A DNA stretch of 64,000 bases from the NCBI GenBank assembly GCA_045810625.1, contig JBJMVQ010000057.1:36774-100773 (forward strand), written 5' to 3'. Below, in pieces: positions 35,616 to 44,507 of the stretch. Under the pieces are notes generated by a model that was not told the DNA's origin, did not search any database, and worked only from the letters and a program-made list of their open reading frames with translations. Both the position numbers and the translations under genes were made by a program. Within the stretch, counting starts at the first letter, position 1; each line of letters opens with the position of its first letter. The stretch is from JACQFZ01 sp045810625. Lineage in GTDB: Bacteria > Pseudomonadota > Gammaproteobacteria > Acidiferrobacterales > Sulfurifustaceae.

Positions 35616-36803
35616 ATGGCTGATACGTATCTCTTTACCTCGGAATCCGTTTCCGAAGGCCATCCGGACAAAGTCTGCGATCAAATTTCGGACGCGGTGC
35701 TCGACACGATCATCGCGAAGGAACCGCGCGCGCGCGTCGCGTGCGAAACGATGGTCAAGAACAATCTCGTTGTGCTCGGCGGCGAGATCACCACCAACGA
35801 GTTCGTGTACTTCGACCGCGTGGCGCGCGACGTCATCAAGCAGATCGGTTACACCGGCGAGATGGGGTTCGACCCCGAGACGGTAACCGTCCTTGCGGTT
35901 ATTGGTGCGCAGTCGCCCGACATCGCACAGGGCGTCGACGAGGGGAAGGGCCTAGATCTCGAGCAAGGGGCGGGCGACCAGGGCCTGATGTTCGGATACG
36001 CGACCAACGAAACCGAGGTCTTCATGCCGATGCCCATCACCCTCGCGCATCGGCTCGTCAAACGCCAGTCGGAGCTCCGTCATGGCGGCAAGCTCAAATG
36101 GCTGCGTCCGGATGCCAAGTCGCAGGTGACGGTGCGTTATACGGACGGAAAACCGGACGGGATCGACACCGTCGTGCTGTCGACGCAGCACGCACCGGAC
36201 GTGAAGTACGAGACCTTGAAGGAAGCGGTGATCGAGGAAATCGTAAAGCCGGTGCTTCCCAAAGAGTGGCTCGATAAAAGCACGAAGTACTTCATCAATC
36301 CGACCGGCAGCTTCGTGATCGGAGGCCCGGTTGGCGACGCCGGCGTGACCGGGCGCAAAATCATCGTCGACACATACGGTGGCATGGCGCGGCACGGCGG
36401 TGGCGCGTTTTCCGGTAAGGATCCGTCGAAAGTCGATCGGTCGGCGGCATACGCCGGTCGTTACGTCGCGAAGAATATCGTCGCCGCAGGTCTCGCGGAC
36501 CGCTGCGAGATCCAGATCGCTTACGCGATCGGCGTCGCGAAGCCGGTTTCGATCCATGTCGAAACGTTCGGGACCGGGCGCATCCCCGACACCCGAATCG
36601 TCGAGCTCGTGCGCGCGCATTTCGATCTTCGGCCGAAAGCGATTATTCAGACGCTCGACCTGTTGCGGCCGATTTACATGGCCACCGCGGCCTACGGGCA
36701 CTTCGGGCGGAACGAGCCAGGCTTCACCTGGGAGCGTACCGATAAAGCGGCCGTGCTGCGCGACGCCGCCGGCCTCAAGCCCCGCGAGGTGGCCACCGCC
36801 TAG
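35616..36803 (+). CDS. metK: S-adenosylmethionine synthase
   Basis: A 395-residue enzyme making SAM from methionine and ATP. Signatures: GHPDKVCDQISDA near the N-terminus, GAGDQGLMFGYATNE (methionine/ATP loop), and GGGAFSGKDPSKVDRSAAY. AGGGAG lies about 12 bases before the ATG. It heads a plus-strand methyl-cycle cluster with ahcY and metF; an SAH riboswitch separates metK from ahcY, so the two genes may respond to different signals. Confidence 0.97.
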   Translation: MADTYLFTSESVSEGHPDKVCDQISDAVLDTIIAKEPRARVACETMVKNNLVVLGGEITTNEFVYFDRVARDVIKQIGYTGEMGFDPETVTVLAVIGAQSPDIAQGVDEGKGLDLEQGAGDQGLMFGYATNETEVFMPMPITLAHRLVKRQSELRHGGKLKWLRPDAKSQVTVRYTDGKPDGIDTVVLSTQHAPDVKYETLKEAVIEEIVKPVLPKEWLDKSTKYFINPTGSFVIGGPVGDAGVTGRKIIVDTYGGMARHGGGAFSGKDPSKVDRSAAYAGRYVAKNIVAAGLADRCEIQIAYAIGVAKPVSIHVETFGTGRIPDTRIVELVRAHFDLRPKAIIQTLDLLRPIYMATAAYGHFGRNEPGFTWERTDKAAVLRDAAGLKPREVATA

Positions 36804-36842
36804 CACCGATTCGGAGTCGCCGCCTCCAGGCGGCGCGCGCAT

Positions 36843-36912
36843 CCGTCGAGGAGCGTTGCAGCCTTATAGGGTCAGGCTCGACGGACGCGCGAATTACAAT
36901 GCAACGGCGCTC
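36843..36912 (+). promoter_or_regulatory. SAH riboswitch (S-adenosylhomocysteine-sensing)
   Basis: Matches the known SAH riboswitch class in both sequence and structure. P1 is CCGTCGAG (36843-36850) with CTCGACGG (36877-36884). The conserved GAGCGTTGC (36851-36859) pairs long-range with GCAAC...GCGCTC (36901-36912), making the additional helix and pseudoknot. The ahcY ribosome-binding site AGGAG (36922-36926) follows about 10 bases later. The class turns on SAH hydrolase when SAH accumulates. Confidence 0.9.
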
Positions 36913-36934
36913 GCTTATCTCAGGAGCACGTCTC

Positions 36935-38350
36935 ATGAACGCTGTCGTAAATCCCAACTTCAAAGATTACCGGGTCGCTGATCTGGCGCTCGCCGATTGG
37001 GGGCGCAAGGAAATCGCGATCGCCGAAAGCGAGATGCCCGCGCTGATGGCGATCCGCGAAGAATATGCCGCGAAACAACCGTTAAAGGGCGCCCGCGTCG
37101 CGGGGTCGCTGCATATGACGATCCAGACCGCCGTGCTGATTGAAACGCTCAAGGCGCTCGGCGCCGAAGTGCGGTGGGCCTCCTGCAATATCTTTTCGAC
37201 GCAAGACCATGCGGCCGCCGCCATCGCGGCCGCCGGCACGCCGGTTTTTGCCTATAAAGGCGAGTCGCTCGACGAGTACTGGGAGTTCACGCACCGGATC
37301 TTCGAATTCGCGGACGGCCAGGGGCCGAACATGATCCTCGACGACGGTGGGGACGCGACGTTGCTGGTACATCTCGGGATCCGTGCCGAGAAAGATGCGG
37401 CGGTGATCACTAAGCCGACCAGCGACGAAGAGACGTCGCTCTATGCGTCGATCAGAAAACGGCTGGCTGCACGTCCCGGCTGGTACTCGCAGATCGCGAA
37501 GCAAATTAAAGGCGTCACGGAAGAGACGACGACCGGCGTGCACCGGTTGTATCAGATGCACAAGGAAGGACGGCTGCTGTTCCCCGCGATCAACGTCAAC
37601 GACTCGGTCACGAAATCGAAATTCGACAACGTGTACGGCTGCCGTGAGTCGCTCGTTGACGGTATCAAGCGTGCGACCGATGTCATGGTCGCAGGTAAGG
37701 TGGCCGTCGTGGCCGGTTTTGGCGAAGTGGGCAAGGGCAGCGCGCAAGCGCTCCGCGGTCTCCAAGCGCAGGTGTGGGTGACGGAAATCGATCCGATTTG
37801 CGCACTCCAAGCGGCCATGGAAGGTTATCGCGTCGTCACCATGGACTACGCCGCCGATAAGGCGGACATCTTTGTGTCCGCCACCGGAAACTGCAAAGTC
37901 ATCACGCACGAGCACATGAAGCGCATGAAGCACAACGCGATCGTGTGCAACATCGGCCATTTCGATAACGAAATCGACGTGGCGTCGCTCAAGCAGTACA
38001 AATGGGAGAACATCAAACCCCAGGTCGACCACATCATCTTCCCGGACGGAAGGCGGCTTATCCTTCTGGCCGAGGGGCGCCTGGTGAATCTGGGCTGCGC
38101 GACCGGACATCCGAGTTACGTCATGTCGTCGTCGTTTGCCAATCAAGTGCTCGCGCAAATCGAACTGTATTCGAATACCGGCAAGTATCCGATCGGCGTG
38201 CATATCCTTCCGAAGGCGCTGGACGAAAAGGTCGCGCGGCTGCAGCTGAAGAAACTTGGCGCCATGCTGACGGAGTTGACGGACGACCAGGCGCGCTACA
38301 TCGGCGTCCCGAAAGACGGACCCTATAAGAGCGAGCACTACCGTTATTAA
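36935..38350 (+). CDS. ahcY: Adenosylhomocysteinase
   Basis: A 471-residue NAD-dependent hydrolase that splits S-adenosylhomocysteine into adenosine and homocysteine, removing the product inhibitor of methyltransferases. The substrate domain has TSDEETSLYASI-type spacing and VNDSVTKSKFDNVYGCRESL; the NAD loop is VAGFGEVGKGSAQAL; the C-terminus ends PYKSEHYRY as is typical. The start at 36935 follows AGGAG by 8 bases. Expression is expected to rise with SAH through the riboswitch just upstream. Confidence 0.97.
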   Translation: MNAVVNPNFKDYRVADLALADWGRKEIAIAESEMPALMAIREEYAAKQPLKGARVAGSLHMTIQTAVLIETLKALGAEVRWASCNIFSTQDHAAAAIAAAGTPVFAYKGESLDEYWEFTHRIFEFADGQGPNMILDDGGDATLLVHLGIRAEKDAAVITKPTSDEETSLYASIRKRLAARPGWYSQIAKQIKGVTEETTTGVHRLYQMHKEGRLLFPAINVNDSVTKSKFDNVYGCRESLVDGIKRATDVMVAGKVAVVAGFGEVGKGSAQALRGLQAQVWVTEIDPICALQAAMEGYRVVTMDYAADKADIFVSATGNCKVITHEHMKRMKHNAIVCNIGHFDNEIDVASLKQYKWENIKPQVDHIIFPDGRRLILLAEGRLVNLGCATGHPSYVMSSSFANQVLAQIELYSNTGKYPIGVHILPKALDEKVARLQLKKLGAMLTELTDDQARYIGVPKDGPYKSEHYRY

Positions 38351-38364
38351 CCGATCGCGGAGGC

Positions 38365-38400
38365 TAAGCGGCTGCTGCGCGTGCGCGTCGCGGCCGCTTA
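38365..38400 (+). other. Hairpin between ahcY and metF
   Basis: TAAGCGGC (38365-38372) pairs perfectly with GCCGCTTA (38393-38400) across a GC-rich loop, ending 9 bases before the metF ATG. There is no T run, so it is more likely an mRNA-processing, stability or translation-modulating structure than a terminator. Confidence 0.4.
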
Positions 38401-38409
38401 CGTCGAACC

Positions 38410-39255
38410 ATGCAATCTCAAAAGCATCGCCCAAGAATTTATAGTTTTGAGTTTTTTCCGCCGCGAGATCCGCAAGCGAGCGCTAACTTGCGAGAGGCGG
38501 GCACGCAGTTGTTGCGGCTCGATCCCGGTTTCGTTTCGGTAACCTATGGCGCGGGCGGATCGACGCGCCAGGGCACGTACGAAACGGTCAAGGCGCTCGG
38601 AGCACAGGGGTTCAAGGTGGCGCCGCACCTCTCCTGCATCGGCGCGGGCCGAGCGAGTCTCGTCGAGCAGATACAGGCTTATCGATCCCTTGGCGTACGG
38701 CAGATCGTCGCGCTTGGCGGGGATCTGCCATCCGGAATGGCATCGCCCGGCGAGTTTCGATATGCCTACCAGCTGGTCGAGCTGATACGCGCGGAAACCG
38801 GCGGCCACTTCCATATCGAGGTTGCCTGTTATCCCGAAGTACATCCGCGTGCGGCCAGCGCGGAGGATGATCTACGACACTTTCAGCAAAAGATCGCGAG
38901 CGGAGCGAATTCGGCATTGACGCAGTATTTCTACAACGCCGAAGCGTACTTCCGATTTGTCGATGAGTGCGAGTCGCTCGGCCTCGACATTCCGATCGTA
39001 CCGGGGATCATGCCGATTACTAACTACAAGCAGTTGGCGCGGTTCTCGGACAACTGCGGCGCGGAGATTCCGCGCTGGATTCGGAAACGGCTCGAAAGTT
39101 ACGGCGATGATCTCGAATCGATCCGCGCGTTTGGGCTCGATGTCACCACCGAGCTCTGTGCAAAGCTGCTTGCGGCCGGTGCACCAGGCTTGCACTTTTA
39201 CACCATGAATCGCGCGGGACCGACATGTGCGATTTGGGAGCGCCTCTCGCTGTAA
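38410..39255 (+). CDS. metF: 5,10-methylenetetrahydrofolate reductase
   Basis: A 281-residue FAD-containing TIM-barrel enzyme reducing methylene-THF to methyl-THF for methionine synthesis. Family segments: YSFEFFPPRDP at the N-terminus, PGFVSVTYGAGGSTR, ALGGDLPSG, EVACYPEVHP, and ALTQYFYNAEAYFRFVDEC. GAPGLHFYTMN closes the barrel. It follows ahcY and completes a SAM-recycling gene set with metK. The ribosome-binding site is weak and overlaid by the upstream hairpin. Confidence 0.96.
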   Translation: MQSQKHRPRIYSFEFFPPRDPQASANLREAGTQLLRLDPGFVSVTYGAGGSTRQGTYETVKALGAQGFKVAPHLSCIGAGRASLVEQIQAYRSLGVRQIVALGGDLPSGMASPGEFRYAYQLVELIRAETGGHFHIEVACYPEVHPRAASAEDDLRHFQQKIASGANSALTQYFYNAEAYFRFVDECESLGLDIPIVPGIMPITNYKQLARFSDNCGAEIPRWIRKRLESYGDDLESIRAFGLDVTTELCAKLLAAGAPGLHFYTMNRAGPTCAIWERLSL

Positions 39256-39330
39256 GTCGCGAAATGGGAAAGGACATGTGGGGCAGAAGGAATTCTTTCC
39301 CGATCTATTCCGTGACGGCCTTCGTCGCCG

Positions 39331-40155
39331 ATGACGCGCTACGCGATCGGTGACGTACAGGGCTGTTACGACAGCCTCTGCCGGCTGCTTGAGAAAATCC
39401 GTTTTGACCCCGCGGCGGATACACTCTGGTTTACCGGTGATCTCGTCAATCGTGGGCCGCGCTCGCTCGACGTGCTCCGACTCGTCGCCGACCTAGGCGA
39501 GCGAGCTATCACGGTGTTGGGCAACCACGATCTGCACTTACTCGCCATAGCGAGCGGTGCGCGCCCAGCTGGCTCGACGGACACGATCGGCGAGATCCTG
39601 ATCGCACTCGATCGAGCGGACTTGCTGCAATGGCTAACAAGACGACCGTTGCTTTACCACGATGACGAAACGGGCGTCGTCGTGGTACACGCCGGCTTGC
39701 TGCCTCAATGGGATGTAACACAGGCGCTCGGCTACGCGCGCGAGGTGGAAACAGTTATCCGCGGGCCGTCGGCAAGCGACTTCTTCCGCTACATGTACGG
39801 AGACGAACCGAGCCTGTGGCGGGAGAACCTCAGCGGCATCGACCGCCTTCGGCTGATTGTGAATGCATTTACGCGGCTTAGATTCTGCGATGCAGAGGGT
39901 CGCGCCAACTACGACTATAACGGACCGCCCGGATCGCAGCCTGCTCCGCTATTACCTTGGTTCGCGGTTCCCGGGCGACGATCCAGGGGGCACCGCATCG
40001 TCTTCGGCCATTGGTCACTGTTGGGTCTGTTCACAGACGGGGAGGTGCTGAGCATCGACACGGGATGTTGTTGGGGCCGCAATTTGACTGCGGTGCGGCT
40101 CGCGGACGGCGGCCGGGGTGAGCAAGCGGTTTTTGCAGTCGGGTGTAGCGATTAG
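39331..40155 (+). CDS. apaH: Bis(5'-nucleosyl)-tetraphosphatase (symmetrical)
   Basis: A 274-residue metallophosphatase that hydrolyses Ap4A to two ADP. The metal-binding motifs are GDVQGCYDSLCRLL, GDLVNRGPRSLDVLRLV and LGNHDLHLLA, followed by VVVHAGLLPQWD and HWSLLGLF near the C-terminus. ApaH also removes Np4 caps from mRNA in E. coli. It is placed before apaG here, whereas the Enterobacterial order is apaG-apaH. Confidence 0.95.
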   Translation: MTRYAIGDVQGCYDSLCRLLEKIRFDPAADTLWFTGDLVNRGPRSLDVLRLVADLGERAITVLGNHDLHLLAIASGARPAGSTDTIGEILIALDRADLLQWLTRRPLLYHDDETGVVVVHAGLLPQWDVTQALGYAREVETVIRGPSASDFFRYMYGDEPSLWRENLSGIDRLRLIVNAFTRLRFCDAEGRANYDYNGPPGSQPAPLLPWFAVPGRRSRGHRIVFGHWSLLGLFTDGEVLSIDTGCCWGRNLTAVRLADGGRGEQAVFAVGCSD

Positions 40156-40223
40156 GGCGAGGTGCAAACCCGCTGACGTCAGGGCACAATGGTCTTCACC
40201 AGAACGCGCGTGTTGATTTTTGT

Positions 40224-40604
40224 ATGGTCGAGGAAAAGCACCGCATCCAGGTCATGGTGAAGACGGCCTACGTTTCCGCTCAGTCCGTCCCGGAAAGCAA
40301 CCGGTACGTTTTCGCCTATACGGTCACGATTACGAATTCCGGGAAGGTCCCGGCGCGGCTGCTCACGCGGCATTGGATCATCACGGATGCCAATCAGAAG
40401 GTTCAAGAAGTGTGGGGTGAAGGCGTAGTCGGCGAGCAACCCTATTTAGTGCCCGGAACAAGCTTTGAATACACCAGCGGCACTATCCTCGAAACGCCGG
40501 TGGGAGTGATGCGAGGCAGTTACCAATTGGAAGCCGATGACGGCACACGATTCGAGGCGCAGATCCCCGCATTCACACTCAGCGTACCGCGCACGCTGCA
40601 CTGA
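40224..40604 (+). CDS. apaG: ApaG domain protein
   Basis: A 126-residue protein of the ApaG family (fibronectin-III-like beta sandwich). The segments RYVFAYTVTITNSG, LLTRHWIITDAN, GEGVVGEQPYLVPG, FEYTSGT and GSYQLEADDG are characteristic. A role in Co2+/Mg2+ efflux was proposed for Salmonella CorD/ApaG, but the biochemical function remains unclear. It ends 12 bases from the convergent gyrB stop. No strong ribosome-binding site precedes the ATG. Confidence 0.92.
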   Translation: MVEEKHRIQVMVKTAYVSAQSVPESNRYVFAYTVTITNSGKVPARLLTRHWIITDANQKVQEVWGEGVVGEQPYLVPGTSFEYTSGTILETPVGVMRGSYQLEADDGTRFEAQIPAFTLSVPRTLH

Positions 40605-40616
40605 AGGAAGTTGCCG

Positions 40617-43049
40617 CTAGACGTCGAGGTTCGACACGAGCAGCGCGTTCTTCTCGATAAACTCGCGCCGGGGTTCCACTTGATCACCCATGAGCATGCT
40701 GAACACCTCGGCAGCGGCGACGTCGTCATCCGCACTAACCTTGAGAAGGCGGCGTGTCGCTGGGTTCATGGTCGTTTCCCAGAGCTGCTCGGGATTCATT
40801 TCGCCTAAGCCTTTGTAGCGCTGAATCGTCTGGCCACGACGCGCTTCGCTGAGTAACCACTCGAGCGCGCCGTCGAAGCTGGCGACGGCGTGGCTTTGTT
40901 CACCGCGTTGAACCGTAACCGGGCCGCTAAACAACCCGACGAGGCGCTCGCCGAGAGCGCGCATCGCGGCGTAATCCGAACTGCTAAAGAAATCGGCCTC
41001 GATCCGCGAGATCGTGCTGCTTCCGTGCTCGTAGCGCACGACCTTCAGATCATAGAGAGAACTGCGGGAGTTGAGGCTGACGTCAACATCGAAACGAACG
41101 ATACCGCTCGGGTCATCGTTGACGCGAGCCTGCAACTCTTGCGCGAACCGCGTCATCGCGGTGGAGTCTTTTAGAGACTCCACCGAGACGGTCGGGAGGT
41201 ACCCGAGTTTCTGCAAGATTTTGCTGTCGTAGCGTCGGGAAAGTCTGCGTACGGAATCTTGAACCGCGAGGTGCCGCCGGCTGAGGTCGGCGAGCTCGTT
41301 GCCGCTGATGGTCTTGTCATTAGCGAGAAGCAACGCGGCGCCGTCGAGCGCGGCGCCGAGTAGATACTCCTGGAGCTCGCTGTCGTCCTTCAGGTAACGC
41401 TCGTTCTTGCCGTGCTTGATCTTATACAGCGGCGGCTGTGCGATGTAGATGTGGCCGCGGGTGATCAAGTCGCCCATCTGCCGGAAGAAGAATGTCAGCA
41501 GAAGCGTACGAATGTGCGAGCCGTCGACATCCGCATCCGTCATGATGATGATGCGGTGGTAACGCAACTTACTAATGTCGAACTCCCCCTCTCCGATTCC
41601 TGTGCCGAGCGCCGCAATCAGGGTCGCAACTTCGGTGGACGATAACATTCGATCGAAACGCGCGCGTTCGACGTTCAAAATTTTGCCTTTCAACGGCAGA
41701 ACGGCCTGGTTGCGTCGGTCACGAGCTTGCTTGGCTGACCCGCCTGCTGAATCTCCCTCGACGATATAGAGCTCACAAAGCGCGGGATCCCGTTCTTGGC
41801 AATCGGCGAGCTTTCCGGGGAGGCCGGCGAGGTCGAGTGCGCCCTTGCGGCGGGTCATTTCTCGCGCTTTTCGAGCGGCTTCGCGCGCACGCGCCGCTTC
41901 GATGACCTTTAGCGCGATGGCTTTGGCATCGGTCGGGTTTTCGAGAAGGAATTCTTCGAGTTTCTCGTTGACGACCGATTCAACGGCGCCCTTCACCTCA
42001 GACGAAACAAGTTTTTCCTTTGTCTGGGAGGAAAACTTGGGATCGGGGAGTTTGACCGACAATACCGCTGTCAGGCCTTCGCGTGCATCGTCGCCGGTGG
42101 TGACGATCTTTTCTTTCTTCGCGAGACCTGAAGTTTCAATGTAGTGATTCAGCGTTCTGGTCATCGCCGCGCGCAGGCCGGCCAGATGCGTGCCGCCATC
42201 GCGCTGCGGGATGTTGTTCGTGTAGCAGTAGATATTCTCCTGATAGGAGTCGTTCCACTGCATACAGAGGTCGACAATTACAGGGCCACGTTCAGCGCGG
42301 ATGTGGATCGGTTTCGGATGTAACGTTGTTTTGCTTCGGTTGAGGTGTTCGACGAAAGCGGCGATGCCGCCCTTGTATTCGAAAAGGTCCTCTTTCCCCG
42401 AACGCTCCTCACGAAGGGTAATACGTACGCCCGGATTCAGGAACGACAGCTCGCGAAGACGCTTCGCCAGGATGTCATATTGAAACAGCGTGTTGCTAAA
42501 AACGGTCGGGCTCGGCAGAAAGGTCACCTCGGTGCCCGTTTCTTCCGTGTCCCCGATAACCTTCAGTGGTGCTTCAGGTTCGCCGAGGGCGTATCTCTGG
42601 TAATGAACCTTGCCGTCGCGTCGTATCGTAAGCTCAAGCGAGTCGGACAGGGCATTTACCACCGAAATGCCGACTCCATGTAAGCCGCCAGAAACTTTGT
42701 ACGAGTTCTGATCAAACTTTCCGCCGGCGTGGAGGACAGTCATGATGACCTCGGCGGCCGAACGTCCCTCCTCCTCGATTATCCCGGTCGGGATACCACG
42801 ACCGTTGTCGGAAACGGTTACAGCTCCATTCGCATGCACGATCACCTGTATATCGGTGCAGTAGCCCGCCAACGCCTCGTCGATGGAGTTATCGACAGCC
42901 TCAAAAACCATATGGTGAAGCCCCGTACCATCGTCGGTATCGCCGATGTACATGCCAGGGCGCTTGCGGACAGCCTCCAGGCCCTTTAGGACTTGGATGC
43001 TGTGCGAATCGTAGTCGGAAACGGGACGGGAAGGCGTGGCTGGATCCAT
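40617..43049 (-). CDS. gyrB: DNA gyrase subunit B
   Basis: An 810-residue GHKL ATPase subunit of gyrase, which introduces negative supercoils with GyrA. The N-terminal ATPase domain begins at VRKRPGMYIGD and contains the VDNSIDEA and HGVGISVVNALS segments. The TOPRIM domain has EGDSAGGSAKQ, PLKGKILNVE and DADVDGSHIRTL. The C-terminal end includes YKGLGEMNPEQLWETTM. It lies directly after dnaN with no recF between. There is no Shine-Dalgarno, and a TGGTAGAAT extended -10 sits 6 bases upstream of the ATG, so the message may be nearly leaderless. Confidence 0.97.
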   Translation of the reverse strand: MDPATPSRPVSDYDSHSIQVLKGLEAVRKRPGMYIGDTDDGTGLHHMVFEAVDNSIDEALAGYCTDIQVIVHANGAVTVSDNGRGIPTGIIEEEGRSAAEVIMTVLHAGGKFDQNSYKVSGGLHGVGISVVNALSDSLELTIRRDGKVHYQRYALGEPEAPLKVIGDTEETGTEVTFLPSPTVFSNTLFQYDILAKRLRELSFLNPGVRITLREERSGKEDLFEYKGGIAAFVEHLNRSKTTLHPKPIHIRAERGPVIVDLCMQWNDSYQENIYCYTNNIPQRDGGTHLAGLRAAMTRTLNHYIETSGLAKKEKIVTTGDDAREGLTAVLSVKLPDPKFSSQTKEKLVSSEVKGAVESVVNEKLEEFLLENPTDAKAIALKVIEAARAREAARKAREMTRRKGALDLAGLPGKLADCQERDPALCELYIVEGDSAGGSAKQARDRRNQAVLPLKGKILNVERARFDRMLSSTEVATLIAALGTGIGEGEFDISKLRYHRIIIMTDADVDGSHIRTLLLTFFFRQMGDLITRGHIYIAQPPLYKIKHGKNERYLKDDSELQEYLLGAALDGAALLLANDKTISGNELADLSRRHLAVQDSVRRLSRRYDSKILQKLGYLPTVSVESLKDSTAMTRFAQELQARVNDDPSGIVRFDVDVSLNSRSSLYDLKVVRYEHGSSTISRIEADFFSSSDYAAMRALGERLVGLFSGPVTVQRGEQSHAVASFDGALEWLLSEARRGQTIQRYKGLGEMNPEQLWETTMNPATRRLLKVSADDDVAAAEVFSMLMGDQVEPRREFIEKNALLVSNLDV

Positions 43050-43117
43050 TGCAGTTATTCTACCATCTACCCCAGGGACTTGGGGACTAAATGCTTTTTT
43101 GAAAAGGGCTAATTAGG

Positions 43118-43133
43118 AGTTTCACGTGAAACT
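43118..43133. promoter_or_regulatory. parS site 1
   Basis: AGTTTCACGTGAAACT, a perfect palindrome containing the 14-bp parS core GTTTCACGTGAAAC recognised by chromosomal ParB. It lies in the dnaN-gyrB gap, 35 bp centre to centre from a second identical copy. Confidence 0.92.
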
Positions 43134-43152
43134 ACCGCCACGGGACAGCCTT

Positions 43153-43168
43153 AGTTTCACGTGAAACT
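43153..43168. promoter_or_regulatory. parS site 2
   Basis: A second identical 16-bp palindrome, AGTTTCACGTGAAACT, touching the dnaN stop codon (43168-43170). ParB is encoded at 57.3 kb, about 14 kb away. The pair is expected to nucleate the ParB partition complex beside the origin. Confidence 0.92.
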
Positions 43169-44268
43169 TACAGACGCATTGGCATGATTATGTACTGCGT
43201 GGCTCCGTCGCCCTCGGCACGCACCGTACAGCTGCTATTCGAATCATTGAGGCCGAGGACAACCTCCTCAACCGGAAGTGCTCCAACTGCCTCGATCAAA
43301 TAATTCACATTGAATCCGATCTCCAGGGACCCGCCGCTGAAGTTCGTTTCCACTTCCTCGACGGCTTCTTCCTGCTCGGGATTGTGCGCAGTGACTCGCA
43401 GCTTTCCGCTTTCAAGGTTGAGTCGGATTCCTCGATATTTTTCGTTCGCGAGGATCGCGACACGACTTAGCGCTTCCCGAAAAGCTTGTCGGTTGAGATG
43501 AACCATCTTGCTCTGGTTGTTCGGTATCACCTTCGTGTAATCAGGAAACTTTCCGTCGATCAGCTTCGTAGTGAAGACGAGATCTTCTAACGTAAGTCTC
43601 GCGTGATTCGCTCCGAACTCCAGACGCGCAGAGCCTTCGTCCGCGACCAACAACCGACTAATTTCCTGAACACCTTTTCTCGGTACGATAACCTGCAGCG
43701 CTTTGGTCCCCCCCGATACGCCCTCCACTTCCGTCATGGCCATACGATGACCATCCGTCGCGACTGCCCTTAGCCTCTTACCTTCGATCTCGAGATAAAG
43801 ACCGTTTAGGTAATAACGGACATCCTGTTGCGCCATACAAAAAGCCGTACGTTCGATGGCGTTCTTCAGCGAGAGTTTTTCGATAGTAAGCGCTTGCTCA
43901 AAGCTTTCCGCCTCCACTTTTGGAAAGTCGGTTGTTGGAAGGGTCGACAAACTGAATCGGCTTCTCCCTGCCTGTAAAAGAACCTTGTCTGTCTGCTTGG
44001 ACAACGTAACGACGACACCTTCTGGCAGCGCACGACAGATGTCCAAGATCTTTCGGGCTGGGACGGTTACGTCCCCTGCCTTTATCACATCGCACGTGGC
44101 TGACGTCACGATTTCCGCTTCAAGATCCGTGCCCGTGAACGTAACGCGCCCATCAGCTGCTCCGATCAGCAAATAGGACAAGATCGGCAGTGTCTGTCTT
44201 CGCTCCACAACACCAGCGACGGTGGCAACGGGCTTCAGCAGCGCTTCTCGTGCGAGCTGTATCTGCAT
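43168..44268 (-). CDS. dnaN: DNA polymerase III beta sliding clamp
   Basis: A 366-residue ring-forming processivity factor with three repeated clamp domains. It starts MQIQLAREALLKPVATVAGV, has SRRPILSYLL-like spacing at RRQTLPILSYLLIG, and ends YIIMPMRL, the usual C-terminus. It tethers Pol III and other DNA enzymes to DNA. It follows dnaA across the probable origin. Confidence 0.97.
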   Translation of the reverse strand: MQIQLAREALLKPVATVAGVVERRQTLPILSYLLIGAADGRVTFTGTDLEAEIVTSATCDVIKAGDVTVPARKILDICRALPEGVVVTLSKQTDKVLLQAGRSRFSLSTLPTTDFPKVEAESFEQALTIEKLSLKNAIERTAFCMAQQDVRYYLNGLYLEIEGKRLRAVATDGHRMAMTEVEGVSGGTKALQVIVPRKGVQEISRLLVADEGSARLEFGANHARLTLEDLVFTTKLIDGKFPDYTKVIPNNQSKMVHLNRQAFREALSRVAILANEKYRGIRLNLESGKLRVTAHNPEQEEAVEEVETNFSGGSLEIGFNVNYLIEAVGALPVEEVVLGLNDSNSSCTVRAEGDGATQYIIMPMRL

Positions 44269-44507
44269 TTACGCTCCTAAGATATCGTTTGCGTCACAAC
44301 TGTAATAGCTAATTTATTTCTTTGGTGATTGTAATTAAGGCGTCGCGTAGTTGTAGATAACCTCATCGCGCGCTGTATATCGGCTCTTTGTTTTGCTGTG
44401 GCAACTTGTGAGAACGGTACCGATAAGCTGTGGATAAAGTCTACGAAGCGCGTAGCGACTGTGGACCGATTCGGTCGCGCTGTAACAGCTCACACTTAAT
44501 CCACAGC
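44269..44507. other. Candidate replication origin (oriC) between dnaA and dnaN
   Basis: This non-coding 239-base gap contains one perfect DnaA box (TGTGGATAA, 44429-44437, i.e. TTATCCACA on the minus strand). Single-mismatch boxes lie at 44352-44360 (TGTAGATAA) and 44497-44505 (TAATCCACA), and a weaker one at 44460-44468. An AT-rich stretch at about 44298-44340 could be the unwinding element. Genes on both sides point away from the dnaA region, as expected at an origin. Confidence 0.7.
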
